This document shows, piece by piece, positions 9,351 to 17,537 of a stretch of 64,000 nt of DNA. The first letter of the stretch is position 1; every line of letters begins with the position of its first letter. The DNA lies in NCBI RefSeq assembly GCF_000332975.1, contig NZ_BANR01000004.1, positions 310,001-374,000 on the forward strand, read 5' to 3'. The translations under genes were made by a program, and so were the position numbers. Source of the DNA: Gordonia aichiensis NBRC 108223. GTDB taxonomy: Bacteria > Actinomycetota > Actinomycetes > Mycobacteriales > Mycobacteriaceae. A model generated the notes under the pieces. It saw only the letters and a program-made list of their open reading frames with translations, had not been told where the DNA came from and ran no database searches.

Positions 9351-10750
9351 TCAGCGGTCGGGTGTTGCCTGTGAGTCATCGAGGACCCACCGCATCACCC
9401 GACGTAGCGGATAGAAGCCGTCGTGTGGCAACCCCTCGATGTTGGCCGCGACGGCCCCGAGTCCGACCACCCGCTGCACGCCCATCGAGGCGAGCGCGTC
9501 GCGCAGACCTGTGATGCGGGATGCGGGATAGACGCCGACCGTCTGAGTTGCCACGTTCGCGTGCCGGACGGCGTCGGCCAGGCTGGGTACGGTGACCACA
9601 TTCACGGTCTTCGACGTGGGATAGAAGTCGACAGGTTCATCCGAGCGCACCACGAGTCCTGAGCCGTCGTAGTCTCCCCAGACCCGATAGACGGGTTCGA
9701 GCCCGCGCAGCACGTCGATCTCGTTGCGGATCTCATTGCCCAGCGGCGTCGCGTATGCCGAAGAGAGCGGCCGTTCGGCACGGAGTTCGTCGGCGAGAGC
9801 ACCGCAGAATGCATCGACCTGAACATCATCTCCCTCTACGTAGACGAAACGACTTGCCGCGCAGGCATCCTGATTGAACAGCGACACGTCGGTCGCCGCA
9901 GCAGCGGCCGCGGCCGTGCGGGATTCGTCGGACTCGTGGGCTTCGCGTCCGACGAATGACATCGACACCTTCGGATCGAACGACACGATCTCGAACCCGG
10001 GCCCGGCGTAACGATGGGCACTGCGAATGGCCGAGTCCGCACCCAGACGACGAGTTTGTCGAAGAACTGCGGGCGGAAGATCGCGCTCTCGACCGTCGTC
10101 TCGCCGCCACGCCAGTACACGGCGGAGAATGATCGGGTGGTGGGGTGATCGGGGTCGACGTCGGCCATGGTGCGCAGTACCGCGCCTGCGGTGAAGAGGT
10201 CGTTCGCGGGAACCTTCAGCAGGTGCACACCCTTGCTCAGAGCACCGCGAACGATCGTGGTGACCGCAACGGCGGGGGTGTTGCCTGCGGTGATGTGGGC
10301 CAATCGCGGCGGGAATGCCCGGACGTGGGCAGCCGGCAGTCCATGTGGCCGCTCGATGGGCGCCCACCCGTCGATCGGGCCCCAGCCGACGTCGGCGGCG
10401 ACCTGGAATTCCAGGTTCGTGCGGTCGAAGAACAGGGGCATCGCCCGATAGGTGTTCTCCAGGATCCGGCGTTCGAGAGTGTTGAAGGCGAGCGAATGCT
10501 CAAGCGCCTCCTGAAGATAGGGGTTGGAATCGAACTGCAGCCGTGTCCCGACCTCCACGAGGAAGTCGATGACGTCGGCGACAGGGGTGTCGAACGCCGG
10601 CCCCGGCTCGCGGCGCGGCCACACCAGCGCATCGATGTCGAGCGCGGGTGTGGTGAACCCGCCGTGCTCGACGTCGGCACCGAGTACCGTGCGCCCCTTG
10701 ATGATGTGTGGAACCGCGGTTGCGGCTCCGGGGTGGGCGGGTGCGTTCAT
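9351..10750 (-). pseudogene. LuxC-like acyl-CoA reductase, interrupted by a -1 frameshift
   Basis: Two overlapping frames together encode one ~466-residue LuxC-family (PF05893) acyl-CoA reductase. The N-terminal part (MNAPAHPGAATAV to FFDKLVVW) starts at ATG 10750, overlapping the upstream gene by ATGA. The C-terminal part (ADSAIRSAHRYAGPGFEIVS to the end) lies in another frame. Restoring one C to the CCC at 10042-10044 (G on the coding strand) joins them as VVWGADSAIRS. The probable catalytic Cys, in DACAAS near residue 296, lies after the break. LuxC enzymes reduce activated fatty acids to aldehydes with NADPH. Either the gene is broken or the homopolymer was miscalled; intact surroundings favour an error or a very recent mutation. 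Confidence 0.75.
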
Positions 10751-11895
10751 GAGATGCCTGCTTGCGCTCGTTCGGTGACCCGCGTTGCACTGTGGCTCCC
10801 CCGGAGGTACCCGCCGGCGTGCAGCCCGAGATCGAGCCGTGTGACGATTCCCGGCCGCGCGGCGCAGACCGGTTCGATGGCATTCACCGCGTGCATCGCG
10901 GTGGCGATCGATGTGCCGCGACCGGACGGCGACGTGATGTCGAGGCGCACGTCGATGCGGGGGTCTCCCAGTAGGGATAGCTCGTAATGAGCTGCCCCGG
11001 AGGGCCATTCAGGTGCCACGTCGTTCGATACGCGCCATACCATGTGATAGCCGAGGCGTCGTGTACCGTCGACGATTCCCTCGATGTCGATACGTCGCGC
11101 AGCCACGGTGCCTGCGTCGATGGTGCCCCACGGCAGGGTGACCGGGACGGGTGTCGTCGCCTTCTCGCACGTGATGGCGAAGTCCTCGAATGTGACCGAA
11201 AAGGCTTGCTGGAGTAGCGCGATACACGCGTAGTAGGGACTCCACGTGACATCGGTGAGGAAGTCCATCGGTGCGAGATCGTCGGGGGAGAGGCCCATGC
11301 CGATCATGTCTCTCACCACCGAGGCGGAGTCGTAAGCCGACATGTCGACGAGTTCGGTGATGTCGATCGAGTCGATTCGGTCTCCGATCGTCGACACCAC
11401 GACCGGCAGGATGTCGAAGGCGAATCCCGGGTTGACGCCTGAGCTGTGAAATGTGGTTTTCCCGGCAGCGCAGGCGGACGAGATCCGATCGGCGACACCC
11501 GGCGACATCGACGCGGGGTGGATGTGGGTGCTCACCGCGGTCGACACCACGTTCTTGCCCGACGCGAGGAGCGCGCAGATGTCGTCGACGCATTGTTCGG
11601 CGTCGCCGGTGTCGCCGAGAGCGTTGTAGACAACGGCGTCGGCGTCGAGCGCCAGGATGGCCTCTCGATCGTGTGTGGCCCGCAGTGCGGCAGGCTCGAG
11701 GCCCGCCAACTCACCGACGTCGCGGCCCTCCTTGTCGTCGGAGTACACGTAGACGCCGACGAGGTCGAACGCCGGATTGCCGATCAGTGCACGCAGCGAC
11801 GCCTGTCCGACGTTGCCCGTCGCCCATTGGATGACGCGCAACGGGCGGGTAGCTCCTGATGAGGAGTCTGTTGACGACTCGCTGACGGAACTCAT
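10747..11895 (-). CDS. DapB-fold NAD(P)-dependent dehydrogenase (dihydrodipicolinate reductase-like)
   Basis: A 382-residue protein. The N-terminal Rossmann region is RVIQWATGNVGQASLRAL (about 19-36), and a central region (STHIHPASMSP, FHSSGVNPGFAFDILPVV) resembles the dihydrodipicolinate reductase-like and 2,4-diaminopentanoate dehydrogenase-like family common in mycobacteria. It is much longer than true DapB (~245-270 residues), so a lysine-pathway role is unlikely. ATGA overlaps at both ends couple it to the LuxE-like and LuxC-like genes. The substrate is unknown. Confidence 0.75.
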   Translation of the reverse strand: MSSVSESSTDSSSGATRPLRVIQWATGNVGQASLRALIGNPAFDLVGVYVYSDDKEGRDVGELAGLEPAALRATHDREAILALDADAVVYNALGDTGDAEQCVDDICALLASGKNVVSTAVSTHIHPASMSPGVADRISSACAAGKTTFHSSGVNPGFAFDILPVVVSTIGDRIDSIDITELVDMSAYDSASVVRDMIGMGLSPDDLAPMDFLTDVTWSPYYACIALLQQAFSVTFEDFAITCEKATTPVPVTLPWGTIDAGTVAARRIDIEGIVDGTRRLGYHMVWRVSNDVAPEWPSGAAHYELSLLGDPRIDVRLDITSPSGRGTSIATAMHAVNAIEPVCAARPGIVTRLDLGLHAGGYLRGSHSATRVTERAQAGIS

Positions 11896-13226
11896 TCGCC
11901 CACCGCCCCGCGGACGAAGGAATCGATGGTGCCCGCACAGGTGAGCTTGTCGTCGCCGCCCTCGAGTTCGGAGTAGCGGGCGATCTCGGTCACCGCGGGT
12001 ACGACGCGTCCGGTTGGGCTGGCGTCGTAGTCGATGGTGACGCGGTCACCGCTGATGATGCCGCCCCAACGACCGTCGATCGAGACGTCGAAGAGCGCCA
12101 TGCGTCCGGTCGAGGTGCCGCTCGACGCGCGCTGGAGTCTCTCCCCGGAGTCGTCGAGCAGCAGCGGCACGATCCATCCGGGGAATTCGTAGCGGCCCCA
12201 CTCGTTCATCCGGGCACCACTGCTCGCCTCCTGCATGCCGTAGCCCTGGGTGAAATTCTTCAGATCGATGCCGAGGAACGTCATGATCTGCTGTACGTGG
12301 TCGGCAGGCAGGTTCACACCCTTGGCTCCACCACCGCTGATCACCTGCGTGTCTGGGTGGAAGGTACCGTCGGGAACACCACGTTCACGCGCGGTCTCGA
12401 CGATGCGATAGAGCTGCGGTGTCAGGCCCACGAGGAGCATGGGCTCGTTCCGGTAACTCAGTACCTTGTCGACGAGGTCGACCGTCATGGCGTCGGCGAA
12501 CTCCTGGCGCACCTTCACATTTGCCTCGAACTCCGCGATCTCTGATGGCGTCGCGGTGCCGTCACCGATCCGTCGACGCATTCTGGCCATCTGCGAGAGG
12601 TCGGTGATCTTCAGCTCGGCGTCGGTCAGGAAATGCACCGCATCTGGCCGGCCACACACCGAGACGAGATTGGTGAAGGTAGCCGAGGCGCGATTGGGTG
12701 CTCGACGCGGCCCGAGCACGAAGATGGGGAGTGAGTTGTCCGTCGGTAGACCGGGCGGAATCGTTGCGGCATTGGCAAATTCGACGTCATGTGCGCTCTG
12801 ATTGAGGAACGAGTTCTTGCCGCTGGTGCCGCTCGTGGCGAACACGTGATGACCGGCGGCATGACACCTCTCGATCCAGTCATCTGCATTCTCGATGCCA
12901 GCGGTGTCGACGTCTTCGACCGGATTGACCGAGAGGGTGTCGAGCCAGAGATTCATTCTGTCCCAACGTCCGTTGTCGATGAAGGACTCGGGATAGCTCT
13001 TGTAGGCGGTGTGCGCGAACAGGAGCGGCACGACATCCTCGAGCGAGGTGATCGTTTCGATTCCCGCCCGTTCCGCGAGTTGGTCGAGAATCTTGATTCG
13101 CGGCCGACACTGCTGAAAACGCTGGTTGATTGCGTCCACCCAGAACTCCTCGAGTTCTGCATGCGGCGTGGCGAACGGGTCGTCGGCGGTTGCCAGGGCG
13201 GTGAGGGTCTCGATGCTGTCGGCCAT
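11892..13226 (-). CDS. LuxE/PaaK-like acyl-activating protein (acyl-protein synthetase family)
   Basis: A 444-residue protein. Its Ser/Gly-rich motif FATSGTSGKNSF (about 131-142) resembles the P-loop-like ATP/AMP-binding signature of adenylating enzymes. TQGYGMQEAS (about 335-344) sits where acyl-adenylate enzymes carry their YGxTE-like motif. The length and fold fit the LuxE acyl-protein synthetase family, which activates fatty acids and passes the acyl group to LuxC. It is the first gene of a five-gene minus-strand operon, with a GAGAGGA Shine-Dalgarno before its ATG. Function as the acid-activating partner of the LuxC-like reductase is inferred from context. Confidence 0.72.
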   Translation of the reverse strand: MADSIETLTALATADDPFATPHAELEEFWVDAINQRFQQCRPRIKILDQLAERAGIETITSLEDVVPLLFAHTAYKSYPESFIDNGRWDRMNLWLDTLSVNPVEDVDTAGIENADDWIERCHAAGHHVFATSGTSGKNSFLNQSAHDVEFANAATIPPGLPTDNSLPIFVLGPRRAPNRASATFTNLVSVCGRPDAVHFLTDAELKITDLSQMARMRRRIGDGTATPSEIAEFEANVKVRQEFADAMTVDLVDKVLSYRNEPMLLVGLTPQLYRIVETARERGVPDGTFHPDTQVISGGGAKGVNLPADHVQQIMTFLGIDLKNFTQGYGMQEASSGARMNEWGRYEFPGWIVPLLLDDSGERLQRASSGTSTGRMALFDVSIDGRWGGIISGDRVTIDYDASPTGRVVPAVTEIARYSELEGGDDKLTCAGTIDSFVRGAVGE

Positions 13227-13316
13227 GGGGGTCCTCTCGGCGGTGATGGGAGCCGGTGACGGGTCGTCGGATGTCGACGAGGCAGATACGTCGGCGGGGG
13301 TGAATCGACTAGATAG

Positions 13317-13329
13317 TTAAGTGACTTAA
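13317..13329. promoter_or_regulatory. Candidate operator, TTAAG-N3-CTTAA
   Basis: A perfect inverted repeat with 5-bp arms around TGA. The 7-mer TAGTTAA starting at 13314 recurs inverted (TTAACTA) at 13413-13419. The candidate regulators are the XRE-cupin protein at the end of the plus-strand operon or the MarR protein at 6783. Confidence 0.35.
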
Positions 13330-13344
13330 TCGAGGACGCTAGTG

Positions 13345-13368
13345 CTATTGATCGCGGGGTGTCAATAG
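13345..13368. promoter_or_regulatory. Candidate operator, CTATTGA-N10-TCAATAG
   Basis: A perfect inverted repeat with 7-bp arms and a 10-bp GC-rich spacer, 24 bp in all. An extra half-site CTATTG follows at 13379-13384. The half-site spacing fits a dimeric helix-turn-helix regulator. Confidence 0.4.
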
Positions 13369-13400
13369 GTTTGCGCTCCTATTGGGCGGGCCGTTTATGC

Positions 13401-13418
13401 AGTTAGAGACGATTAACT
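13401..13418. promoter_or_regulatory. Candidate operator, AGTTA-N8-TAACT
   Basis: An inverted repeat with perfect 5-bp arms in the divergent promoter region; it shares its TTAACTA half with the site at 13314-13320. Confidence 0.3.
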
Positions 13419-13593
13419 AGAAATGCGAGTCACTCGGTCGCCTGCTGTTCTTGGATTCGTTCGGGTGATCCTCTTGCGTGCGTGACCACTCTTTGTTAAG
13501 AACTATACAAAAGTTGATGGCCGTTTCGGGCCCTCGCATCTGGACGGGACGGCGGTCTGTCGTCGAATCGGGACCGCGTGAAAGAGAGCATTC

Positions 13594-14508
13594 ATGACCC
13601 AGGCGCCTGCCCACGGGGAGCGTGCCGAGGTGGCTGAGTCCGCTTCGCGCGACTTTCATTGGCTGTCGGCCAATCCCGGTAAACGACGAACCGAGATCAT
13701 CTACCTGATCTGGTTTCTCGTGACGGTGCCGATCCAGGGCGCCATCGTGATGACCTTGAGCTACGACAGTTACAACGACGTCGCGTTGATCGCGCAATCG
13801 CTCGTCATGGGCCTGGGAACGCTACTGTTGCCCTTGATCTTTCGCGCACCGCAGGACAGGGGGGTTCCACTCACCGAACTCTATGGATTCCGGATGGGCG
13901 TGTTCCTCGTCATCTGGGCGGTGCTCGGTGGATTCGTTGGAACCGATCCCTGGTACGAGGTGCTCCACGGGCACTTCGCATTCAACACCGCGGTCAACCC
14001 CAATGGCGTCCCGCTGTTCATGCTGTTCATGACCATCTCGGTCTTCGGGTTCTATTCGGTCATCCTCGGCACGTTGTACCGGGTGATCACTCAGCTACTG
14101 GACCGCACGTCCGGCTACCTCGCCCGTGACAGCATTCTCCGTCATGGGTTGGTGTGCCTGGTTCTCGCGCCTCTGATGCCCCTCGTGGAGACCTTCGCCT
14201 ACACCTCGGCGGTGCCGCACAACTACTGCTTCGACAACGGGATAGGGATGTGGGGACTCAACGTCCTCGTCTACGGCGCGTGGCATTTTTCGTCGCTGAT
14301 CTTCTACACGAAATTCGACACTCAACCGGGGCTACGCACCCCACTGTCGATCGTGATGCTCAGCGGCTTCGCGACCATCGGCATCCTCATCTGCATCATG
14401 GCCGTGACGAAGACATTCATCGCACCGCACTTCGTCGAGGTCAATCACGGCGTACGCATGCTCAACGACTGGGGCCCCGACAACTGCCTGGGTCCCAAAC
14501 CCTCCTGA
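13594..14508 (+). CDS. Seven-TM membrane protein resembling cycloeucalenol cycloisomerase
   Basis: A 304-residue polytopic protein with predicted membrane helices at about 34-54, 64-83, 102-117, 139-163, 184-203, 219-239 and 249-272. Several blocks recall plant cycloeucalenol cycloisomerase (CPI1, ~280 residues, opens the 9,19-cyclopropane ring of sterols): NPGKRRTEIIYLIWF near the N-terminus, NPNGVPLFMLFM in the middle, and ETFAYTSAVPHNYCFD followed by a helix and YTKFD. This similarity is judged by eye from memory. It is the first gene of the plus-strand operon, facing the lux-like genes and followed by mycofactocin-type dehydrogenases. A role in sterol or terpenoid modification is a hypothesis; an unrelated membrane function is possible. 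Confidence 0.5.
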   Translation: MTQAPAHGERAEVAESASRDFHWLSANPGKRRTEIIYLIWFLVTVPIQGAIVMTLSYDSYNDVALIAQSLVMGLGTLLLPLIFRAPQDRGVPLTELYGFRMGVFLVIWAVLGGFVGTDPWYEVLHGHFAFNTAVNPNGVPLFMLFMTISVFGFYSVILGTLYRVITQLLDRTSGYLARDSILRHGLVCLVLAPLMPLVETFAYTSAVPHNYCFDNGIGMWGLNVLVYGAWHFSSLIFYTKFDTQPGLRTPLSIVMLSGFATIGILICIMAVTKTFIAPHFVEVNHGVRMLNDWGPDNCLGPKPS

Positions 14509-14570
14509 GTACAGCGCGTTTCGCTCATGGCCACTCCTCGGAAGCACACATCACGAATGAGAGAAGACGT

Positions 14571-15425
14571 ATGGGACTCCTCGACGATCGCGTAGCACTG
14601 ATCACCGGAGCGGCTCGCGGGCAAGGACGAGCGCATGCTGTGACCTCGGCGCGGGAAGGTGCTGATGTCGTCCTCGTCGACATCGACACGCAGATCTCGA
14701 CAGTGAGCTACCCACTAGCCGACGCCGACGACATGGCCGAGACCGTGCAGATGGTCGAGGCGTTGGGGCGCAAGGCCGTCGCGATCACGGCGGACGTCCG
14801 CGAGCAGTCTCAACTCGATGCCGCCGTCGCCACGGCGATCACGGAGCTCGGCCACATCGACATCCTCATCGCCAATGCGGGCATCTGGACCAGGGAACTG
14901 TTCTACGAAATGACTGAGCAGATGTGGCGAGACATGATCGACGTCAATCTCAGCGGAGTGTGGCGGTCGGCGAAAGCCGTTGCGCCGCACATGATCGAAC
15001 GGCAGACAGGGTCCATCGTCATCACGTCGTCCGTCAACGGAATCGAGCCGGGGCCGACCTATGCGCACTACACGTCGGCGAAGCACGGTGTCCTGGGGCT
15101 GATGAAGAACATCGCGCTCGAGTTGGCTCCGCACGGAGTGCGGTGCAACGCGGTGTGTCCCGGTGCCGTGCTGACACCGATGGTCGACCAGCCCGACACC
15201 TGGAACATCTTCGCGGGCGGATCGGGCGGAACCCACGAACAGATGATGGAGGGCGGTCACCACTACGGCGCGTTGAAGGCGACCACCTTCCTGCCTCCGG
15301 AGGCCATCGCCGATACCGCCCTCTATCTCAATTCGGATCTCGCCGCCTCGGTGACCGGGGTGACCATTCCGGTCGAGGCGGGACATCTGCTCCTGACGGG
15401 AGTCAATCTCGCTCCGACCCGCTGA
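14571..15425 (+). CDS. Mycofactocin-dependent-type short-chain dehydrogenase
   Basis: A 284-residue SDR whose start ATG (14571) follows a GAGAGAAGA ribosome-binding stretch; upstream in-frame codons overlap the previous gene and are ignored. It has ITGAARGQGRAHA, then the long insertion around SYPLADADDMAETV and the block ITADVREQSQLDAAV, typical of the mycofactocin-coupled SDR subfamily. These proteins hold their NAD tightly and pass electrons to the peptide cofactor mycofactocin. Catalytic residues include ITSSVNG and YTSAK. It pairs with the NDMA-type alcohol dehydrogenase 72 nt downstream. Confidence 0.88.
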   Translation: MGLLDDRVALITGAARGQGRAHAVTSAREGADVVLVDIDTQISTVSYPLADADDMAETVQMVEALGRKAVAITADVREQSQLDAAVATAITELGHIDILIANAGIWTRELFYEMTEQMWRDMIDVNLSGVWRSAKAVAPHMIERQTGSIVITSSVNGIEPGPTYAHYTSAKHGVLGLMKNIALELAPHGVRCNAVCPGAVLTPMVDQPDTWNIFAGGSGGTHEQMMEGGHHYGALKATTFLPPEAIADTALYLNSDLAASVTGVTIPVEAGHLLLTGVNLAPTR

Positions 15426-15497
15426 GGCGGCACCGACGCGACACCACGCCTCGAGAACTCACCGGGGTATGACGAAAGACGAAGAAAGGCACGACAA

Positions 15498-16625
15498 GTG
15501 AAGACCAAAGGCGCCCTCCTGTGGGGCCTGAACGAACCGTGGTCGATCGAGGAGATCGAGATCGGCGACCCGCGCAAGGGTGAGGTCAAGGTACGCGTGG
15601 AAGCCGCCGGCATCTGCCACTCCGATCACCACCTGGTGACCGGTGCGTCACCGATGCCCGCGTTCCCGATTCTCGGTGGACACGAGGGTGCAGGCGTGGT
15701 CACCGAGGTCGGTGAGGGAGTCGACCGCTATGTGCCCGGAGACCACATCGTGTTCTCGTTCATCCCGGCATGTGGACACTGCCCGGCGTGTCAGGAGGGA
15801 TACCGCAACCTCTGTGATCTCGGCGCCGGGCTACTCATGGGAGCGTCGATCTCCGACGGCTCCTTCCGTATCCGGGCTCGCGGCGCAGACGCCTACCCGA
15901 TGTCGCTGCTGGGAACCTTCTCGCCGTACGCGGTGGTGCACCAGGATTCGGTGGTCAAGATCGACCCGACCATCCCCTTCGAGTATGCCTGTCTCGTCGG
16001 ATGCGGCGTCACAACGGGTTTCGGCTCCGCGGTGCACACCGCCGACATCCAGCCCGGCCACGATGTCGGCGTCGTCGGTATCGGAGGTGTCGGTGCCGCC
16101 GCAATCCAGGGTGCGGTTCGAGCGGGCGCACGCAACATCGTCGCGATCGATCCTGTGCCCTGGAAGTTGGAGCAGGCCAAGAAGTTCGGCGCAACCCACA
16201 CCTTCGCTTCCGTGGCCGAGGCGATGGGACCCGTCGTCGAGCTGACCCACGGCAGGATGCTGCGCAAGGTCATCGTCACCGCGGGTGACGTGAAGGGTGC
16301 AGAACTCGATTCGTGGATGTCGATCACCGCCAAGGCAGGCGACTGCGTGCTCACCGGCGTCGGAAATCTACTCGATTCGGATGTGACACTGACGTTGTCG
16401 ATGCTCACGCTCATGCAGAAGAGTCTTCGCGGATCGATTTTCGGGGGAGCCAACCCCCAGGTCGACATCCCCATGCTGTTGTCGCTCTACCAAAACCAAC
16501 AACTCGACCTGGAGGGCATGGTCACCAGGACGTACGCGCTCGAACAGATCAACGACGCTTTCGACGACATGTTGGACGGCCGCAACATCCGTGGTGTCAT
16601 CCGCTACACCGAGGCTGATTGGTGA
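15498..16625 (+). CDS. NDMA-dependent (mycofactocin-associated) zinc alcohol dehydrogenase
   Basis: A 375-residue MDR-superfamily alcohol dehydrogenase. Catalytic zinc ligands lie in GICHSDHH (about 36-43) and GGHEGAG (about 60). The structural zinc site is CGHCPACQEGYRNLC. The Rossmann motif is GIGGVGAAAIQGA (about 195). The sequence resembles the NDMA-dependent alcohol dehydrogenase family, whose tightly bound NAD is recycled through mycofactocin. It probably oxidises a primary alcohol to the aldehyde, fitting with the opposite LuxC/LuxE/luciferase-like genes. A GTGA overlap links it to the following SDR. Confidence 0.88.
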   Translation: MKTKGALLWGLNEPWSIEEIEIGDPRKGEVKVRVEAAGICHSDHHLVTGASPMPAFPILGGHEGAGVVTEVGEGVDRYVPGDHIVFSFIPACGHCPACQEGYRNLCDLGAGLLMGASISDGSFRIRARGADAYPMSLLGTFSPYAVVHQDSVVKIDPTIPFEYACLVGCGVTTGFGSAVHTADIQPGHDVGVVGIGGVGAAAIQGAVRAGARNIVAIDPVPWKLEQAKKFGATHTFASVAEAMGPVVELTHGRMLRKVIVTAGDVKGAELDSWMSITAKAGDCVLTGVGNLLDSDVTLTLSMLTLMQKSLRGSIFGGANPQVDIPMLLSLYQNQQLDLEGMVTRTYALEQINDAFDDMLDGRNIRGVIRYTEADW

Positions 16626-17518
16626 ATCCGGGTGCGACATTCGTCGTGACGGGCTCCGCGTCGGGAATCGGGGCGGCTGTCGCGGCGCGATTGCGTGGCC
16701 GCGGCCACCGTGTGATCGGCGTTGACCTCCACGATGCCGACGTCGTCGCCGACCTCGCGACGCAGTCGGGACGCAGAGCTGCGATCGACGGCGTTCTGGC
16801 GCTGTGTGGCGGCCACCTCGACGGCGCCGTGATGGTGGCCGGTGTCGGACCGCGGCCGGGTGCCGAGGATGTGATCGCGACGGTCAACGTCCTCGGTGTC
16901 ACCGAGTTGTTGGGTGGCTGGCGCACCGAACTGTGTGCCGACGGAGGAGGCAAGGTCGTTGTCTTCGGCTCGAATTCGTCGACGACGACGCCATTGGTTC
17001 CCGAACGCGCCGTGCGACGGCTCATGCGTGGGGAGATCGACGCCGCGGTGGCACAGATCCGCAGACGCAAGGGGCTCTCGGCGGCCATCGCGTATGCGGC
17101 GTCGAAACTGGCGGTGACGCGCTGGGCGCGGAAGCAAGCGGCGAGTGCTGCATGGGCCGGGTGCGGAGTCCGCATCAACGTAGTGGCCCCGGGGCCGGTG
17201 CTGACGCCCATGCTTCGTGCTCAACTCGATGGCCCGGAAGGGCAACGAGTCCGCGCCTTTCCGGTACCCGTCGGTGGCTTCGGCGATCCCGAGCAGTTCG
17301 CAGCGCTGGTCGAGTTCCTGCTGTCGCCACACGCCGACTTCATCGCCGGAGCCGTTCTGACCGTCGACGGCGGGACGGAGGCGTTGCTCCGCGACGACTG
17401 GCCGCGTCGCCTACCCATCATGAGGTTGCCGAGGTTGCTGACGGCGATGCGTTCGCGCCGCCGGGCACACGCCGCCGCGGTGGGATCCCCGGCCGACCGA
17501 GGAGCGTCGGTGCTGTAG
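16622..17518 (+). CDS. Short-chain dehydrogenase/reductase
   Basis: An SDR of 298 residues. TGSASGIGAAVAARL forms the dinucleotide site, VAGVGPRPG sits at the NAG position, and YAASK is the catalytic YxxxK. The serine is in VFGSNSSTTTP. The C-terminal ~40 residues are an Arg-rich extension beyond the usual SDR end (after VDGGTEALL). GTG 16622 gives a GTGA overlap with the alcohol dehydrogenase; a TTG one codon earlier is an alternative. It is the third consecutive oxidoreductase of the operon; substrate unknown. Confidence 0.82.
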   Translation: MNPGATFVVTGSASGIGAAVAARLRGRGHRVIGVDLHDADVVADLATQSGRRAAIDGVLALCGGHLDGAVMVAGVGPRPGAEDVIATVNVLGVTELLGGWRTELCADGGGKVVVFGSNSSTTTPLVPERAVRRLMRGEIDAAVAQIRRRKGLSAAIAYAASKLAVTRWARKQAASAAWAGCGVRINVVAPGPVLTPMLRAQLDGPEGQRVRAFPVPVGGFGDPEQFAALVEFLLSPHADFIAGAVLTVDGGTEALLRDDWPRRLPIMRLPRLLTAMRSRRRAHAAAVGSPADRGASVL

Positions 17519-17523
17519 CGGCA

Positions 17524-17537
17524 TACACTCTTGCGTA
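17524..17537 (+). promoter_or_regulatory. Leaderless promoter -10 of XRE-cupin regulator
   Basis: TACACT (17524-17529) is 7 nt before the ATG at 17537, with no Shine-Dalgarno, right after the upstream stop codon. This suggests an internal promoter for the regulator. Confidence 0.55.

Larger units (their letters stand above)
13227..13593. promoter_or_regulatory. Divergent intergenic region with several inverted repeats
   Basis: This 367-nt stretch separates the two divergent accessory operons. It is visibly more AT-rich than its surroundings in the middle and carries no convincing gene. It holds three inverted repeats listed separately and a possible -10 for the plus-strand operon (TATACA, 13504-13509). 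The repeats lie between the two start codons, where an operator controlling both directions is expected. Confidence 0.6.

Noticed and set aside
8193..13226. A functional luminescence operon
   Set aside because: Only one luciferase-like subunit exists, no luxB, luxD or flavin reductase is present, and LuxC is frameshifted as read.
14154..14570. N-terminal extension of the mycofactocin-type SDR
   Set aside because: It overlaps the upstream membrane-protein gene. The SDR fold begins at MGLLDDRVALITGA, with a ribosome binding site before 14571.
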